Part shown: positions 1 to 8,002 of the stretch, piece by piece | How the letters are laid out: the number at the start of each line of letters is the position of its first letter | Position numbering within the stretch: the first letter of the stretch is position 1 | Origin: Rubricoccus sp038746605 | Lineage (GTDB): Bacteria > Bacteroidota > Rhodothermia > Rhodothermales > Rubricoccaceae | Length of the DNA stretch: 64,000 bases | Direction: 5' to 3' | Assembly: GCA_038746605.1 (NCBI GenBank) | Contig: JBCDKM010000001.1 | Location: forward strand, 248,001 to 312,000 | The notes under the pieces: model-generated | The model's input: only the letters and a program-made list of their open reading frames with translations | What the model was told of the DNA's origin: nothing | Database searches by the model: none | Translations under genes and position numbers: made by a program

Positions 1-368
1 CTATGGAACCGGTCAGCGTCGTGGTGGAGGCCCTGTACAGCCAGAAGGGAATCGAGCGAGGAGGCCAGACTCTTGCGTTCGACTACGCGGAGCTGGCTCT
101 GCTCGGTCGCCTTGCCATTCCAACGAATAGTGCGCTGGAGGTGGGTGTCGGGATCGGTCCGTGGGTGGGTATTCCCGTATCCACCGATCTGGATGCGCTC
201 ACGGACTTTGGCCTCGCGCTTGGCCTCGATGTTGGCTCTGGTCCCTTCTACGTAGAGGCACGCTACGATCTCGGCCTGACCGATATCCCTGATACGGTGG
301 CCGACCTGGATATCCAGAACCAGTCCGTTGCGTTGACAGGCGGGTACCGGATCGTATTCGGCGGGTAA
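1..368 (+). CDS. Outer-membrane beta-barrel protein, 3' fragment
   Basis: The last ~121 codons of a gene that begins before the window; the first Met visible at position 3 is probably internal. The translation alternates short amphipathic strands with glycine-rich turns (VEALYSQKG, LEVGVGIGPWVG, FYVEARYDLGL, QSVALTGGYRIVF) and ends in an aromatic-containing strand. This is the pattern of the small porin-like or OmpA-like eight-stranded barrels common in Bacteroidota. No periplasmic domain or enzyme motif is visible. It converges on ybeY across a 328-bp gap. The class is moderately certain; the specific role is unknown. Confidence 0.55.
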   Translation, partial: MEPVSVVVEALYSQKGIERGGQTLAFDYAELALLGRLAIPTNSALEVGVGIGPWVGIPVSTDLDALTDFGLALGLDVGSGPFYVEARYDLGLTDIPDTVADLDIQNQSVALTGGYRIVFGG

Positions 369-696
369 GGACGTGCTACGGGCGCGCCGACGCTCGACTG
401 GAGCCACCGTCTCCTCAGCTTCGCTTCGTATCCAAGAATCCGCCGTCGCGTCAGGCAGACAGCCTTGTCCACGGCGTGCTCGAGTAGCTCCATCGGCAGC
501 AGAAGTGAGTGTCTGGCGGTAGACCCGGAGCGCCAGTTTCGCCCTCTTCATCGAACTGGCAGGCGGTGATCCGGGGCTGTTGTACCGGCTCGTGGGACGG
601 GTAGGGAGGGCACGTGGCCCGAAGATCAGGTGCATGCCACCGTGTGGGACCGGAGACGCACGAAGCCAAACGAGTCGGTTCGGTTGGGAGCTTCCC
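369..696. other. Gene-free stretch between convergent genes
   Basis: This 328-bp interval separates the barrel fragment from the ybeY 3' end. Short open frames exist on both strands, but none has a convincing start, a recognisable protein pattern or a plausible position. I see no strong hairpin with a T-run and no RNA gene. Confidence 0.5.
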
Positions 697-1146
697 TTAC
701 CCCTGGAGGTATCGATCCTCAAGCGCCCGCATCTCGGCGCGTTCCTCGTCCGTGGCGTCATCGTGGCCGACGAGGTGGAGGAGGCCGTGGATGACGTAGC
801 GGAGTGCTTCTGTTTCGAAGCTCACGCGATGCTCAGGTGCGACCTCGCGGGCCGTATCGAGGTCCACGTAGACCTCCCCCTCAATCTCGCCCTGTTCACG
901 CGCGTCCTCATCCAGTGGAAACGACACGACATCGGTGTTCCAGTCGTGGTGGAGCCACTTGCGATTGAGGCTCCGAATCAGCGCGTGGTCTCCGAGGACT
1001 ACGTTGACCTCCGTCCATCGGACGGCTTCCCCTTCGGCGACGCGCTCCGCCGCGGCCTGGACCGCCTCGGTGCCGAGGCGGAGGGACTCGTGCTCCTGAA
1101 AGACCTGGAGTCCTACGTCCTGCCGCTCCGTGCCCTTGTTACTCAA
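697..1146 (-). CDS. ybeY: Endoribonuclease YbeY (rRNA maturation factor)
   Basis: A single-strand endoribonuclease of the UPF0054 family that acts with the ribosome in 16S rRNA 3'-end maturation and 70S quality control in the cytoplasm. The zinc-binding signature HGLLHLVGHDD is present, with H120, H124 and H128 as ligands, preceded by the conserved TDVVSFPLDED segment (about residues 71-81). The 149-aa length is normal. The best start is a TTG at 1144-1146, which overlaps the stop of the upstream gene by 8 bp and suggests translational coupling. Residues ~22-29 (LRLGTEAV) are encoded by one copy of the palindromic repeat described elsewhere, near the N-terminus and away from the active site. 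Confidence 0.93.
   Translation of the reverse strand: MSNKGTERQDVGLQVFQEHESLRLGTEAVQAAAERVAEGEAVRWTEVNVVLGDHALIRSLNRKWLHHDWNTDVVSFPLDEDAREQGEIEGEVYVDLDTAREVAPEHRVSFETEALRYVIHGLLHLVGHDDATDEERAEMRALEDRYLQG
1062..1081. repeat. Dispersed palindrome inside ybeY
   Basis: An exact copy of CCGCCTCG-GTGC-CGAGGCGG lies in frame in ybeY and encodes part of LRLGTEAV. It has the same core as the intergenic copies, with an 8-bp stem and a GYRC tetraloop. Confidence 0.75.
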
Positions 1147-1552
1147 ACATCGTCTCGCCGAGCGAGAGGACGACAGCCGCTTGCATCACCTCGGGCTTGA
1201 GCGAAAGGAAGTCCGCAGAGAGCAGGGTCTCCGGGACGTTCGCATAGAGCGAGCACCCCGCTCCCCGTTCCACCACGAGCCCGGACACCCGTGCGCCTTC
1301 GCGCCCGAGGAACAGGGCCTCGCCGAGTTCCTCGCTCGCGACGACTGTCTCACAGCCCTGGAGCTGGAGGTGTGCCACTTGGCTGTAGACTGTCACCAAC
1401 GCGCCGTCCTCCGTCTCTGCCATGACCTCCAGGACGAGCTGGCGGCCACTGTCCGCGTCGTGAAGGGAGTACCGGACGATCTCTCCCTCACGCTCGGGCT
1501 CCACGCCAAGGGCGGCAGCGATTCGGTCGAAGTCGGCAGGGGAGAAGGCCAT
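1139..1552 (-). CDS. Conserved-looking protein of unknown function upstream of ybeY
   Basis: A soluble 137-aa protein starting at MAFSPADFDRI; an in-frame extension to 1624 is proline-rich and looks non-coding. It has an alternating strand/helix pattern: a strand-rich middle (QLVLEVMAETEDGALVTVYSQV, in two strands) and a C-terminal helical part. There is no signal peptide, membrane segment or motif I recognise. Its stop overlaps the ybeY start by 8 bp, so the two are very probably co-transcribed. I do not recognise the family. The fold hints at a small alpha/beta domain, possibly of the chaperone-like or YbjN-like kind, but that is only a guess. Confidence 0.6.
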   Translation of the reverse strand: MAFSPADFDRIAAALGVEPEREGEIVRYSLHDADSGRQLVLEVMAETEDGALVTVYSQVAHLQLQGCETVVASEELGEALFLGREGARVSGLVVERGAGCSLYANVPETLLSADFLSLKPEVMQAAVVLSLGETMFE

Positions 1553-1647
1553 TGGGGGGGCGGGAAGCGGAGACGGAAGGTACGGAGGGCGGGGCCGGTC
1601 AGTGGTCTTGCCTCGGTGGCCCACCCGAGATACCGAGGGGGACGGGA

Positions 1648-4566
1648 TCAGCCTTCCTCCGGCGGCGGGCTGTTGAGGGCCTCCGCTTGCTGCCGGAACT
1701 CGTCGGCCGTCTGGCGGACGCGGTCGTCTTCGACAGCCTCCGCGAGGCGATCAGAGAATGCGGCTGCGGCGTCGTACGCCCCGCCCTGCACGTACGCGAG
1801 CGTCACGAGTTGGATGTACTGCATCGCGGTCTCCCGGTCACTTTGCGATTCCGCCGTGCGAAGCCTCGCGAGAGCCTGATCTTCCGCACCGCTCATCGCG
1901 CGGGTGAGTCCCGCGACGTCGTCCAGCGCACCGTAGGCCTCTCCGATGGTGTACAGACTTGGGAAGGACGCCGGGACGGCATCGAAGGGGATTTCCTCTT
2001 CCAGGCGTGCGAGAGCCTGACGCGCAGCGTCGGGGTTGCCTCGCGAGGCGAGCCCGGCCGCGAGACCACCCACCGTGCGGCGATAGGAGTCAGCCATATT
2101 GCGGGCGTTCTCATCGAGGTACACGTCGGGGTCCGCGAGGCCGTCGAAGCGGTACTTCGCGAGACGGTCCTGTGCGATCTGGGGATCCACGTAGCCATCA
2201 GGGCCGATGGTGGGCCGCTGGATCGGGACCACGCGCCTCGCGAGGCCCTCGTTCTGTAGATACTGCTGGAGGTTCAACTCGGAGTCTGGCCCGACGGTCG
2301 TCGCGAAGTAGACCGGGCGTTGCCAGTCCGCCTCGGCGTTGGCGCGGAGGATGTCGATCACGGCTAGGTCCGCGACGTAGAGTGCGCGCCGGTCTGGGGA
2401 GAGAGGACTCGGGCGACCTTCCAGACGCCACCTCATCTCGCTCGGGATCGCGCTCGTGTCCACGCGGCCACGGACGGTTTCATCGAAGAGCCGGTCAGGA
2501 TCTACAGGCAGCGTGTACGTACCCGCCTGGAAGTCGTAAACAGGCTCCAGGCGATCGATCTGCTCGTCGGTCATCGTGAACGGGAGCGGGTCGCTCTCGC
2601 GGCTCTGCTGGTTCTTGAGCTGCTTGATGTACCAGCTCGTGTTGAGCAGCGAGAGGTTGACCACGCGCACATCGCGGCGGACGCCCATGACTTCCTGCAT
2701 GTACCACAGCGGGAAGGTGTCGTTGTCCCCGTTGGTGAACAGGATGGCGTTGGGTGCCGTGCTCTCCAGCATGTTGCGCGCGAAGTCCGTCGCGATGGTG
2801 CGGCCAGAGCGGTCGTGGTCGTCGTAGTTCTCGACCGTCATCCAGCCTGGAACCGCCACGAAGCAAAGCGCAGCGACTACTGCGGGCACCACCTTCTTGA
2901 GACTCTCCGATTGCCTCGCGAGAGCCTCCGCCGTGAGCGAGATCAATCCGGTCGCCCCGAGGCCGATCCAGAGTGAGAAGGCGAAGAAACTACCGACGTA
3001 CGAGTAGTCCCGTTCTCGCGGCTGGAGCGGTGTCTGATTCAGGTAGACGATGATCCCGATGCCCGAGATGATGAACAGCACCAGCACGGCGAGCGCTCGT
3101 CTCCAGTCTTTCTGGAAATGGAACGCGAGGCCGAGCAACCCGAGTAAGAGCGGGAGCCCGTAGTAAGCGTTCCGGCTCGCGGCTTCGCTGGGTGACAGTG
3201 CGCTCAAGTCCCCCTTGCCGCCGAGGCCGGAGATCCAGCCCGAGTCTTGCACATCCCCCGCTTTCCCGACGAACTGCCACATGAAGTACCGCCAGTACAT
3301 GTGGCCCATCTGGTAGCGCAGGAAGTAATCCATGTCCGAGCTGTACTCGGCGTAGACGCGGCCGTGCGTGGGTTCCATGGAATGGCGGCGCGGGAAGGTG
3401 ACCTCGTCCGCCTCGCGGAGCTGACCGGTCATGGCGTCGGCCTCCCAGCCCACGATACCGGACGATGGCTCGTACGTGTAGCCGCTCAGGAGCGGGGTGT
3501 CGCCGAACTGCTCGCGCTTGAGGTAGCTCACGATGGCGTCCGCCGTCTCCGGGTCGTTCTCATCGATGGGCGGATCGGCACCGGAGCGAATAAAGATGAC
3601 CGCGTACGAGGAGTACCCGATGATGATGACCGTGAACGAGAGCGCGATCAGGTTCGCGATGGGGCGGTGGTTCTTGTGCGTCCACCACACCGCCGCCGCG
3701 AGTACCGCGACGATGAAGCCGAGGAAGAACGGAGGGCTGCCCACTGCCGAGGCCATCGCGGGGAGCCACTGTACCACGCCCGGATAGATGCCCACGAAGA
3801 GGAGGGCAGCCACGAATCCCGTCACGCCCATCATGAGGACGTTCTTGCCAGGCGCCCACTCGGGACGCTCCACCTTCTCGAAGTAGACCAGCAGCGCGAC
3901 GAAGAACAGCGCGAGCACGTTCAACAGGTGGATACCCAGCGCGAGGCCGAACAGGTACGCAATCGCGACGAGCAGCCGGTCCGCGTGGAGGCCGAACGGG
4001 TGGTCGCCCTTCGAGCGGATGGCGAGTTCTTCGCTGCGGGTCTGCTCGCGCCAGATCAGCGCCAGCCACACCACGCCTGCCGTGAAGAGCATAGACATCG
4101 CGTAGACCTCCGCCTCGACGGCGTTGAACCAGAACGAGTCCGTCACGGCGAACGTCAGGCCACCGATCACACCCCCTGCGAGGGCCGCGAGCCGCTGACC
4201 TCCGGTCCATTCATCGGGGTTGCCCTGCCAGGCCCGCACGAGGCGAACGATGATGAGGTGCGTTAGGAGGACTGTCGCGGCGCTACTGAGGACCGAGACC
4301 AGGTTGACCGCATACGCGACCGGCTCGGGCGTAATCCCGCCGAACAGCGGCGCGAAGAACGAAAAGAACCGCCCCACGATCATGTAGAACGGTGCACCGG
4401 GCGGGTGCGAGACCTGGAGTCCTGCCGAGATGGCGATGAACTCGCCGGAGTCCCAGAATGGGGACGTCTCGGCCATGGTCAGGACGTAGAGGACGAGGGC
4501 GTAGACAAACACGCCCGCCGCCACGAGGCGGTCGAGGAGCTTCCCGGACATACGAGGGCCAGACAT
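1648..4566 (-). CDS. DUF2723-family polytopic membrane protein (GT-C-like, probable protein O-glycosyltransferase)
   Basis: A 972-aa integral membrane protein with about a dozen hydrophobic segments in its N-terminal half and a long soluble C-terminal half. TM1 (about residues 15-31) is followed by PFWDSGEF, with acidic residues D39 and E42. This is the first-loop acid motif expected of lipid-linked GT-C glycosyltransferases such as protein O-mannosyltransferases, and the surrounding pattern is that of DUF2723. The C-terminal half is helical and TPR-like (residues ~790-960). In Bacteroidota such proteins are thought to add glycans to exported proteins; that role is inferred from family knowledge. 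The start at 4566 (MSGPRM) could instead be Met6. The gene stands alone, with a 243-bp gap upstream. Confidence 0.82.
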   Translation of the reverse strand: MSGPRMSGKLLDRLVAAGVFVYALVLYVLTMAETSPFWDSGEFIAISAGLQVSHPPGAPFYMIVGRFFSFFAPLFGGITPEPVAYAVNLVSVLSSAATVLLTHLIIVRLVRAWQGNPDEWTGGQRLAALAGGVIGGLTFAVTDSFWFNAVEAEVYAMSMLFTAGVVWLALIWREQTRSEELAIRSKGDHPFGLHADRLLVAIAYLFGLALGIHLLNVLALFFVALLVYFEKVERPEWAPGKNVLMMGVTGFVAALLFVGIYPGVVQWLPAMASAVGSPPFFLGFIVAVLAAAVWWTHKNHRPIANLIALSFTVIIIGYSSYAVIFIRSGADPPIDENDPETADAIVSYLKREQFGDTPLLSGYTYEPSSGIVGWEADAMTGQLREADEVTFPRRHSMEPTHGRVYAEYSSDMDYFLRYQMGHMYWRYFMWQFVGKAGDVQDSGWISGLGGKGDLSALSPSEAASRNAYYGLPLLLGLLGLAFHFQKDWRRALAVLVLFIISGIGIIVYLNQTPLQPRERDYSYVGSFFAFSLWIGLGATGLISLTAEALARQSESLKKVVPAVVAALCFVAVPGWMTVENYDDHDRSGRTIATDFARNMLESTAPNAILFTNGDNDTFPLWYMQEVMGVRRDVRVVNLSLLNTSWYIKQLKNQQSRESDPLPFTMTDEQIDRLEPVYDFQAGTYTLPVDPDRLFDETVRGRVDTSAIPSEMRWRLEGRPSPLSPDRRALYVADLAVIDILRANAEADWQRPVYFATTVGPDSELNLQQYLQNEGLARRVVPIQRPTIGPDGYVDPQIAQDRLAKYRFDGLADPDVYLDENARNMADSYRRTVGGLAAGLASRGNPDAARQALARLEEEIPFDAVPASFPSLYTIGEAYGALDDVAGLTRAMSGAEDQALARLRTAESQSDRETAMQYIQLVTLAYVQGGAYDAAAAFSDRLAEAVEDDRVRQTADEFRQQAEALNSPPPEEG

Positions 4567-4718
4567 CGGCGAGGGGCGCCGTGGGGCGAAACCTGAAAGA
4601 GAGGCGCGGCGAGCGGATCACGCGCGGCGCTGGAATCTAACCCCGCACGGGGGGCGCTTCGTGCCTGTTCCAGCCGGACGAAATGGGGGTTCACACAGCG
4701 TTGACCGCTCTGGCGTGT

Positions 4719-4752
4719 CCGCCTCGGTGCGGCCATGAACCCACCGAGGCGG
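4719..4752. repeat. Dispersed palindrome, long-loop variant
   Basis: Arms CCGCCTCGGTG (4719-4729) and CACCGAGGCGG (4742-4752) pair perfectly over 11 bp around a 12-nt loop. It lies between the stop of the thioredoxin-like pair and the start of the DUF2723 gene, where a terminator for the minus-strand operon or a spacer element would sit. Confidence 0.65.
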
Positions 4753-4809
4753 GGCTACCGCGAGGCACCACAGGGCCGGTTTCTTTGTCCGCAACCGGAG
4801 CCTGTCCCC

Positions 4810-5250
4810 CTACCAGCTACTCCGAGCACCGGCCAGCGCCGAGTCCAGTTGTTCGCGCGTCACCTCACCGTAGTTGAACGCGGTCGCGAGGATGCCCTCC
4901 CGAAAGACCCAGGTCGTCGGGATCCACGTGACGGGGAGACCAAGGAAGTCCTTGCGGCGCATCTCCTTCGGCGCGTCCTGCCCGACGCCCGGTTGCGCGA
5001 GAATGCGCGCTCGGTCGGGGATGTTGTGGTCGCGGAGCATCTCGGCGCCATCGCGCCCTTCGTCCCAGAGCGACACGAACGTGAAGCCCACGTCCTCGTG
5101 CTCCGCGATGGCCTCCGCCAGACCACGCTCCAACTGCGAGATGGAGCTGCCGCACCACTGCGCCCAAAACACGACGACCTCGATCCCGCCGGATTGGATG
5201 ACCTCGTGGACGCGAGCTTCGGTTGCGGTGCGCGAGGTCGGCTCAGTCAT
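4810..5250 (-). CDS. Thioredoxin-fold protein with single active-site cysteine (WCGSS)
   Basis: A cytoplasmic 146-aa protein starting at MTEPTSRTAT; there is no signal peptide. The thioredoxin fold is clear: a beta-strand leading into VVVFWAQWCGSS (W32, C33) and a cis-proline loop GLPVTWIPTTWVF. The second cysteine of CxxC is replaced by serine, so a classical dithiol exchange is not possible. A monothiol, peroxidase-like or glutathionylation-linked function, or a purely structural one, is more likely. It is a close tandem paralogue of the next gene upstream and overlaps its stop by 8 bp, so both are made from one transcript. One partner looks cytoplasmic and the other exported. Confidence 0.72.
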   Translation of the reverse strand: MTEPTSRTATEARVHEVIQSGGIEVVVFWAQWCGSSISQLERGLAEAIAEHEDVGFTFVSLWDEGRDGAEMLRDHNIPDRARILAQPGVGQDAPKEMRRKDFLGLPVTWIPTTWVFREGILATAFNYGEVTREQLDSALAGARSSW

Positions 5251-5770
5251 GCCAGTGGTGGTCGGCGTCGGCGATGGCCTGGGTGAGAAGGGCAGGAGTG
5301 ACTTCGCCGTAGTTGAACGCATAGGCGAGCTTGCCCTCGCGGTTGAAGATCCACGTCGTGGGCGTCCACGTGATGGGCAGGCCGAGGAACGTGAGCGGGT
5401 CGCGATTCTGCTCCGCGAGGATCGTCACGCGGTCTGGGATGCCGAAGCGGTCGAGCGTAGACTGCCCGTCCTCGCCGTCGTTGCGGACGGTGACGAATGT
5501 GAAGGTCACGTCCGGGTGCTGGTCGATGATCTCGTAGAGACCGGCGCGAAGCTCGTTCATGGAGTTGTGGCACCACGGCGCCCAGAAGCGGACGACGTGG
5601 ATGCCCTCCTGCGCGATGATCTCCGCGACGGCCTGTTCCGCCTCGGTCCGCGTCTCGACCGAGGCGGGGAGGGGAGTGGCTGTGACCGAGTCGCCGGAAG
5701 GGGCGGGTGCCGTCTGGCAGAAGGCAGCAGGCGCTACGACGAGGAGGAGCGTGAGGAAAGAGACTCTCAT
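5243..5770 (-). CDS. Exported thioredoxin-fold protein with single active-site cysteine (WCHNS)
   Basis: A 175-aa protein with an N-terminal signal peptide (MRVSFLTLLLVVAPAAFC, then QTAPAPS), so the mature domain is probably periplasmic. The domain has VVRFWAPWCHNS (C67) and the cis-Pro loop GLPITWTPTTWIF, nearly identical in layout to its downstream neighbour. The resolving cysteine is absent (CHNS). The region coding VETRTEAEQA contains a copy of the dispersed palindrome (5638-5667). A lipobox is not convincing because the residue before Cys18 is Phe. The redox partner is unknown. The start at 5770 is the only Met that gives a signal peptide. Confidence 0.75.
   Translation of the reverse strand: MRVSFLTLLLVVAPAAFCQTAPAPSGDSVTATPLPASVETRTEAEQAVAEIIAQEGIHVVRFWAPWCHNSMNELRAGLYEIIDQHPDVTFTFVTVRNDGEDGQSTLDRFGIPDRVTILAEQNRDPLTFLGLPITWTPTTWIFNREGKLAYAFNYGEVTPALLTQAIADADHHWHD
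5638..5667. repeat. Dispersed palindrome inside the exported thioredoxin-like gene
   Basis: Arms CCGCCTCGGTC (5638-5648) and GACCGAGGCGG (5657-5667) are perfectly complementary over 11 bp with an 8-nt loop. The copy lies in the linker between signal peptide and thioredoxin domain, where an insertion would be tolerated. Confidence 0.65.
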
Positions 5771-5814
5771 GGCATCGTGGGGAGGAGGCAATATGCCCAA
5801 ACGCGGAGCGGGGT

Positions 5815-6483
5815 TCAGCGGGCACCGCCGACGACGACCGCGATTTCGCCCTTCACCTTCGGGCGCGAGGCGAACTCGGCTTGGAGATCCGAGAGGGTGC
5901 CTCGTGCCACTTCCTCGTGGAGTTTGGAGATCTCGCGGCAGACGGCCACCGGGCGATCTCCTCCGCAGACGTCTGCCAGTTGACCGAGAAGCTTCACGAG
6001 CCGGTGTGGGCTCTCGTAGAGCACCATCGTGCGGGGCTCGTCCGCGAGAGCACGAAGCCTCGTCTGGCGTCCTTTCTTGTGAGGCAGAAAGCCCTCGTAC
6101 ACGAACCGGTCGCACGGGAGGCCGCTCGCGACGAGCGCAGGCACGAACGCCGTCGCGCCGGGGAGCGCCTCGACCGTCACGCCGACGGCAATCGCCTCTC
6201 GCACGAGGAGATAGCCTGGGTCGGAGATGCCCGGTGTGCCCGCGTCGCTCACGAGGGCGATGTGTTCGCCGACCTCCATCCGTTCCACCAACTGCGACGC
6301 CTTCGCGTGCTCGTTGTGGATGTGGAAGCTCGTCCGTGGCGTCTCGATGCCGTAGTGGGCGCAGAGCACGCCAGTCGTGCGGGTGTCTTCGCAGGCGATC
6401 ACGTCTGCCTCGCGAAGCACACGGAGGGCGCGCATCGTGAGGTCTTCGAGGTTGCCGATGGGCGTGGGGACGAGGCTCAGCAC
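5815..6483 (-). CDS. rsmI: 16S rRNA (cytidine(1402)-2'-O)-methyltransferase RsmI
   Basis: Transfers a methyl group from SAM to the 2'-O of C1402 in the decoding centre of 16S rRNA. The family's successive motifs are all visible: LSLVPTPIGNLEDLTMRAL at the N-terminus, DTRTTGVL, LVSDAGTPGISDPG, ALPGATAFVPAL, FLPHKKGRQTRL and YESPHRLVKLL. The most likely start is GTG at 6481-6483 directly before LSLVPTP, giving 222 aa. That is at the short end of the family (E. coli has 286 aa) and lacks the C-terminal extension. The 78 bp up to the surA-like stop hold a long palindrome. Confidence 0.94.
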   Translation of the reverse strand: MLSLVPTPIGNLEDLTMRALRVLREADVIACEDTRTTGVLCAHYGIETPRTSFHIHNEHAKASQLVERMEVGEHIALVSDAGTPGISDPGYLLVREAIAVGVTVEALPGATAFVPALVASGLPCDRFVYEGFLPHKKGRQTRLRALADEPRTMVLYESPHRLVKLLGQLADVCGGDRPVAVCREISKLHEEVARGTLSDLQAEFASRPKVKGEIAVVVGGAR

Positions 6484-6505
6484 GGCGGAGGAGGTGAAAA
6501 CGAGT

Positions 6506-6533
6506 CCCCCCGCCTCGGCGCCGAGGCGGGGGG
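6506..6533. repeat. Dispersed palindrome, extended 28-bp copy
   Basis: A perfect 28-bp self-complementary sequence made of the common core CCGCCTCG-GCGC-CGAGGCGG flanked by five further G/C pairs on each side. It sits between the stop of the SurA-like gene and the start of rsmI. It lacks a T-run, so simple intrinsic termination is unproven. Confidence 0.75.
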
Positions 6534-6560
6534 AGCACTGGGGAGACGCGAGGAGGTGCG

Positions 6561-7898
6561 CTAGGCGTCCGTCTCGGGCACGTAGCGGTCCGAGCGGATG
6601 TCCACATAAACGTCGCGCTGGAGGCGGCTGACCCACTGGTCGAAGACCTCGCGGCGCTTGTCGTTCAGCGCGTAGTTGGAGAGCAGCGCGTAATCCGTCT
6701 CGACCGCCAACTCGTGCGGCGGTGTCCGCTTCTGCAAGAGCACGATGTGGAGCGCGTCCGTGGTGCCGTCGAGGAGACGGATCTCTGAGGGCTCGCTGAT
6801 TTCACCGACCTCCAGACCTTCCACGACGGAAGTCCACTGCGGACCCAGGGCGTCGAGGCGGAGGTCACGCTCGCCGGTGCGGGGGTCCGAGACGAAGCCG
6901 CCTCGCGTGGCGGAGAGCGGGTCCTCTGAGTGACGGCTCGCCAGTGCCTCAAACGTGACGTTCTGATTTAGCACCGAGTCGCGGAGAGCCGTCAGTTCCT
7001 CCATCGCGCGGAGGTTGGCGCCCTCGTCCGCCTCGATGGAAACCAGGATGTGGTTGAACGTGACGCGGCCCGAGGCACGGTTGCCCACGCGGAGCACGTG
7101 GTAGCCGAACGGGCTCTCGAAGACCTGCGAGATCTCGTCCGGCGCGATGGTGCCCGCGACGGCCGCGAACTCGGGCACGAGCAGGCGAAGCTCGATGTTC
7201 TCGATCAGACCGCCGCGCGAGCCAGAGCCCGGGTCGTCGGAGTGACGGATGGCGAGTTCTTCGAGGGTGGCGGTTCCGGCAAGAATCGAATCGCGGAGAG
7301 CCGAAGCGAAACCACGCGCCCGCTGACGCGCGTCCTCAGAGGCCGATGGCACCTTCACGATGTGAGCCACCCGGACGATCTCGGGCACTTCGGGCCGTTG
7401 ATCCACAGGCACCTGGTCCAGCCATGCACGCACCTCGCTCGGTGTCACGGTCACGTCGCGGAGGCGTGTTCCGCGATAGCGCTCAGCGAGAAGCTGCTTG
7501 CGCACGTCCTCGCGGAAGGTGGCCTTCACCTCATCCACCGTCTTGCGGTAATACGACTCCAGTGCTTCTTGTCCCCCGATTCGAGCCGCGAGCTCCTCCA
7601 CCTGCCGGTCGAGTTGGTCTTCCACCATCTGATCGGTGACGATGATGGTGGTGTCGCGCTGGGCGTGGACCACGAGGACGCGTTGGCGGACGAGGTCATC
7701 CAGGGCGCGGCTCCACAGGTTGTCATCGATGGGCTGACCCTGAGCGGCCGACTGCGCGAGAGCGTCCACTTCAGAGCGGAGCACGATCTCCTCGCCCACG
7801 ACGGCAGCGATCCCGTCGAGGACGGTGCCAGGCACCACCTGGGCACTGACTGGGAGAGCGATGAGGGCAGCGAGGGTGAGAACGAAAAAGTGGCGCAT
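6561..7898 (-). CDS. surA: Periplasmic SurA-like peptidyl-prolyl cis-trans isomerase
   Basis: A 445-aa chaperone/PPIase that helps outer-membrane proteins fold. The start at MRHFFVLTLAAL gives a signal peptide ending in PVSA-Q; a longer frame to 7928 is not needed. An N-terminal SurA-type helical domain (VLDGIAAVVGEEIVLRSEVD, ~residues 22-160) is followed by two parvulin modules. The first has VAHIVKVPS, HSDDPGSGSRGG and SPFGYHVLRV. The second begins FNHILVSI and has HSEDPLSATRGGF. It is the last of three minus-strand PPIase genes, 104 bp after its neighbour. Confidence 0.87.
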   Translation of the reverse strand: MRHFFVLTLAALIALPVSAQVVPGTVLDGIAAVVGEEIVLRSEVDALAQSAAQGQPIDDNLWSRALDDLVRQRVLVVHAQRDTTIIVTDQMVEDQLDRQVEELAARIGGQEALESYYRKTVDEVKATFREDVRKQLLAERYRGTRLRDVTVTPSEVRAWLDQVPVDQRPEVPEIVRVAHIVKVPSASEDARQRARGFASALRDSILAGTATLEELAIRHSDDPGSGSRGGLIENIELRLLVPEFAAVAGTIAPDEISQVFESPFGYHVLRVGNRASGRVTFNHILVSIEADEGANLRAMEELTALRDSVLNQNVTFEALASRHSEDPLSATRGGFVSDPRTGERDLRLDALGPQWTSVVEGLEVGEISEPSEIRLLDGTTDALHIVLLQKRTPPHELAVETDYALLSNYALNDKRREVFDQWVSRLQRDVYVDIRSDRYVPETDA

Positions 7899-8002
7899 GC
7901 GGGGTGTCAGTAGAAGTCGGGGCGCCAACGGGCAGAAGGTGGGCGCTCGTGCGCGAAGGGTTCTGGAAGCGTCGCGAGGGGTACGACGAAACGGGTAAGA
8001 CG

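Noticed and set aside
451..669. A 72-codon minus-strand frame in the first intergenic gap
   Set aside because: No family match, scattered cysteines and poor context; position and composition do not support it as a gene.
1609..1640. A further copy of the dispersed palindrome after the DUF2723 stop
   Set aside because: Only a weak partial match with broken arms; not counted.
3247..4266. A 339-codon plus-strand frame inside the DUF2723 gene
   Set aside because: Antisense to a membrane protein with clear TM segments; composition is His/Arg/Glu-rich without a domain.
4810..5770. Calling the thioredoxin-like pair TlpA/ResA disulfide reductases
   Set aside because: Both lack the second active-site cysteine that those enzymes need.
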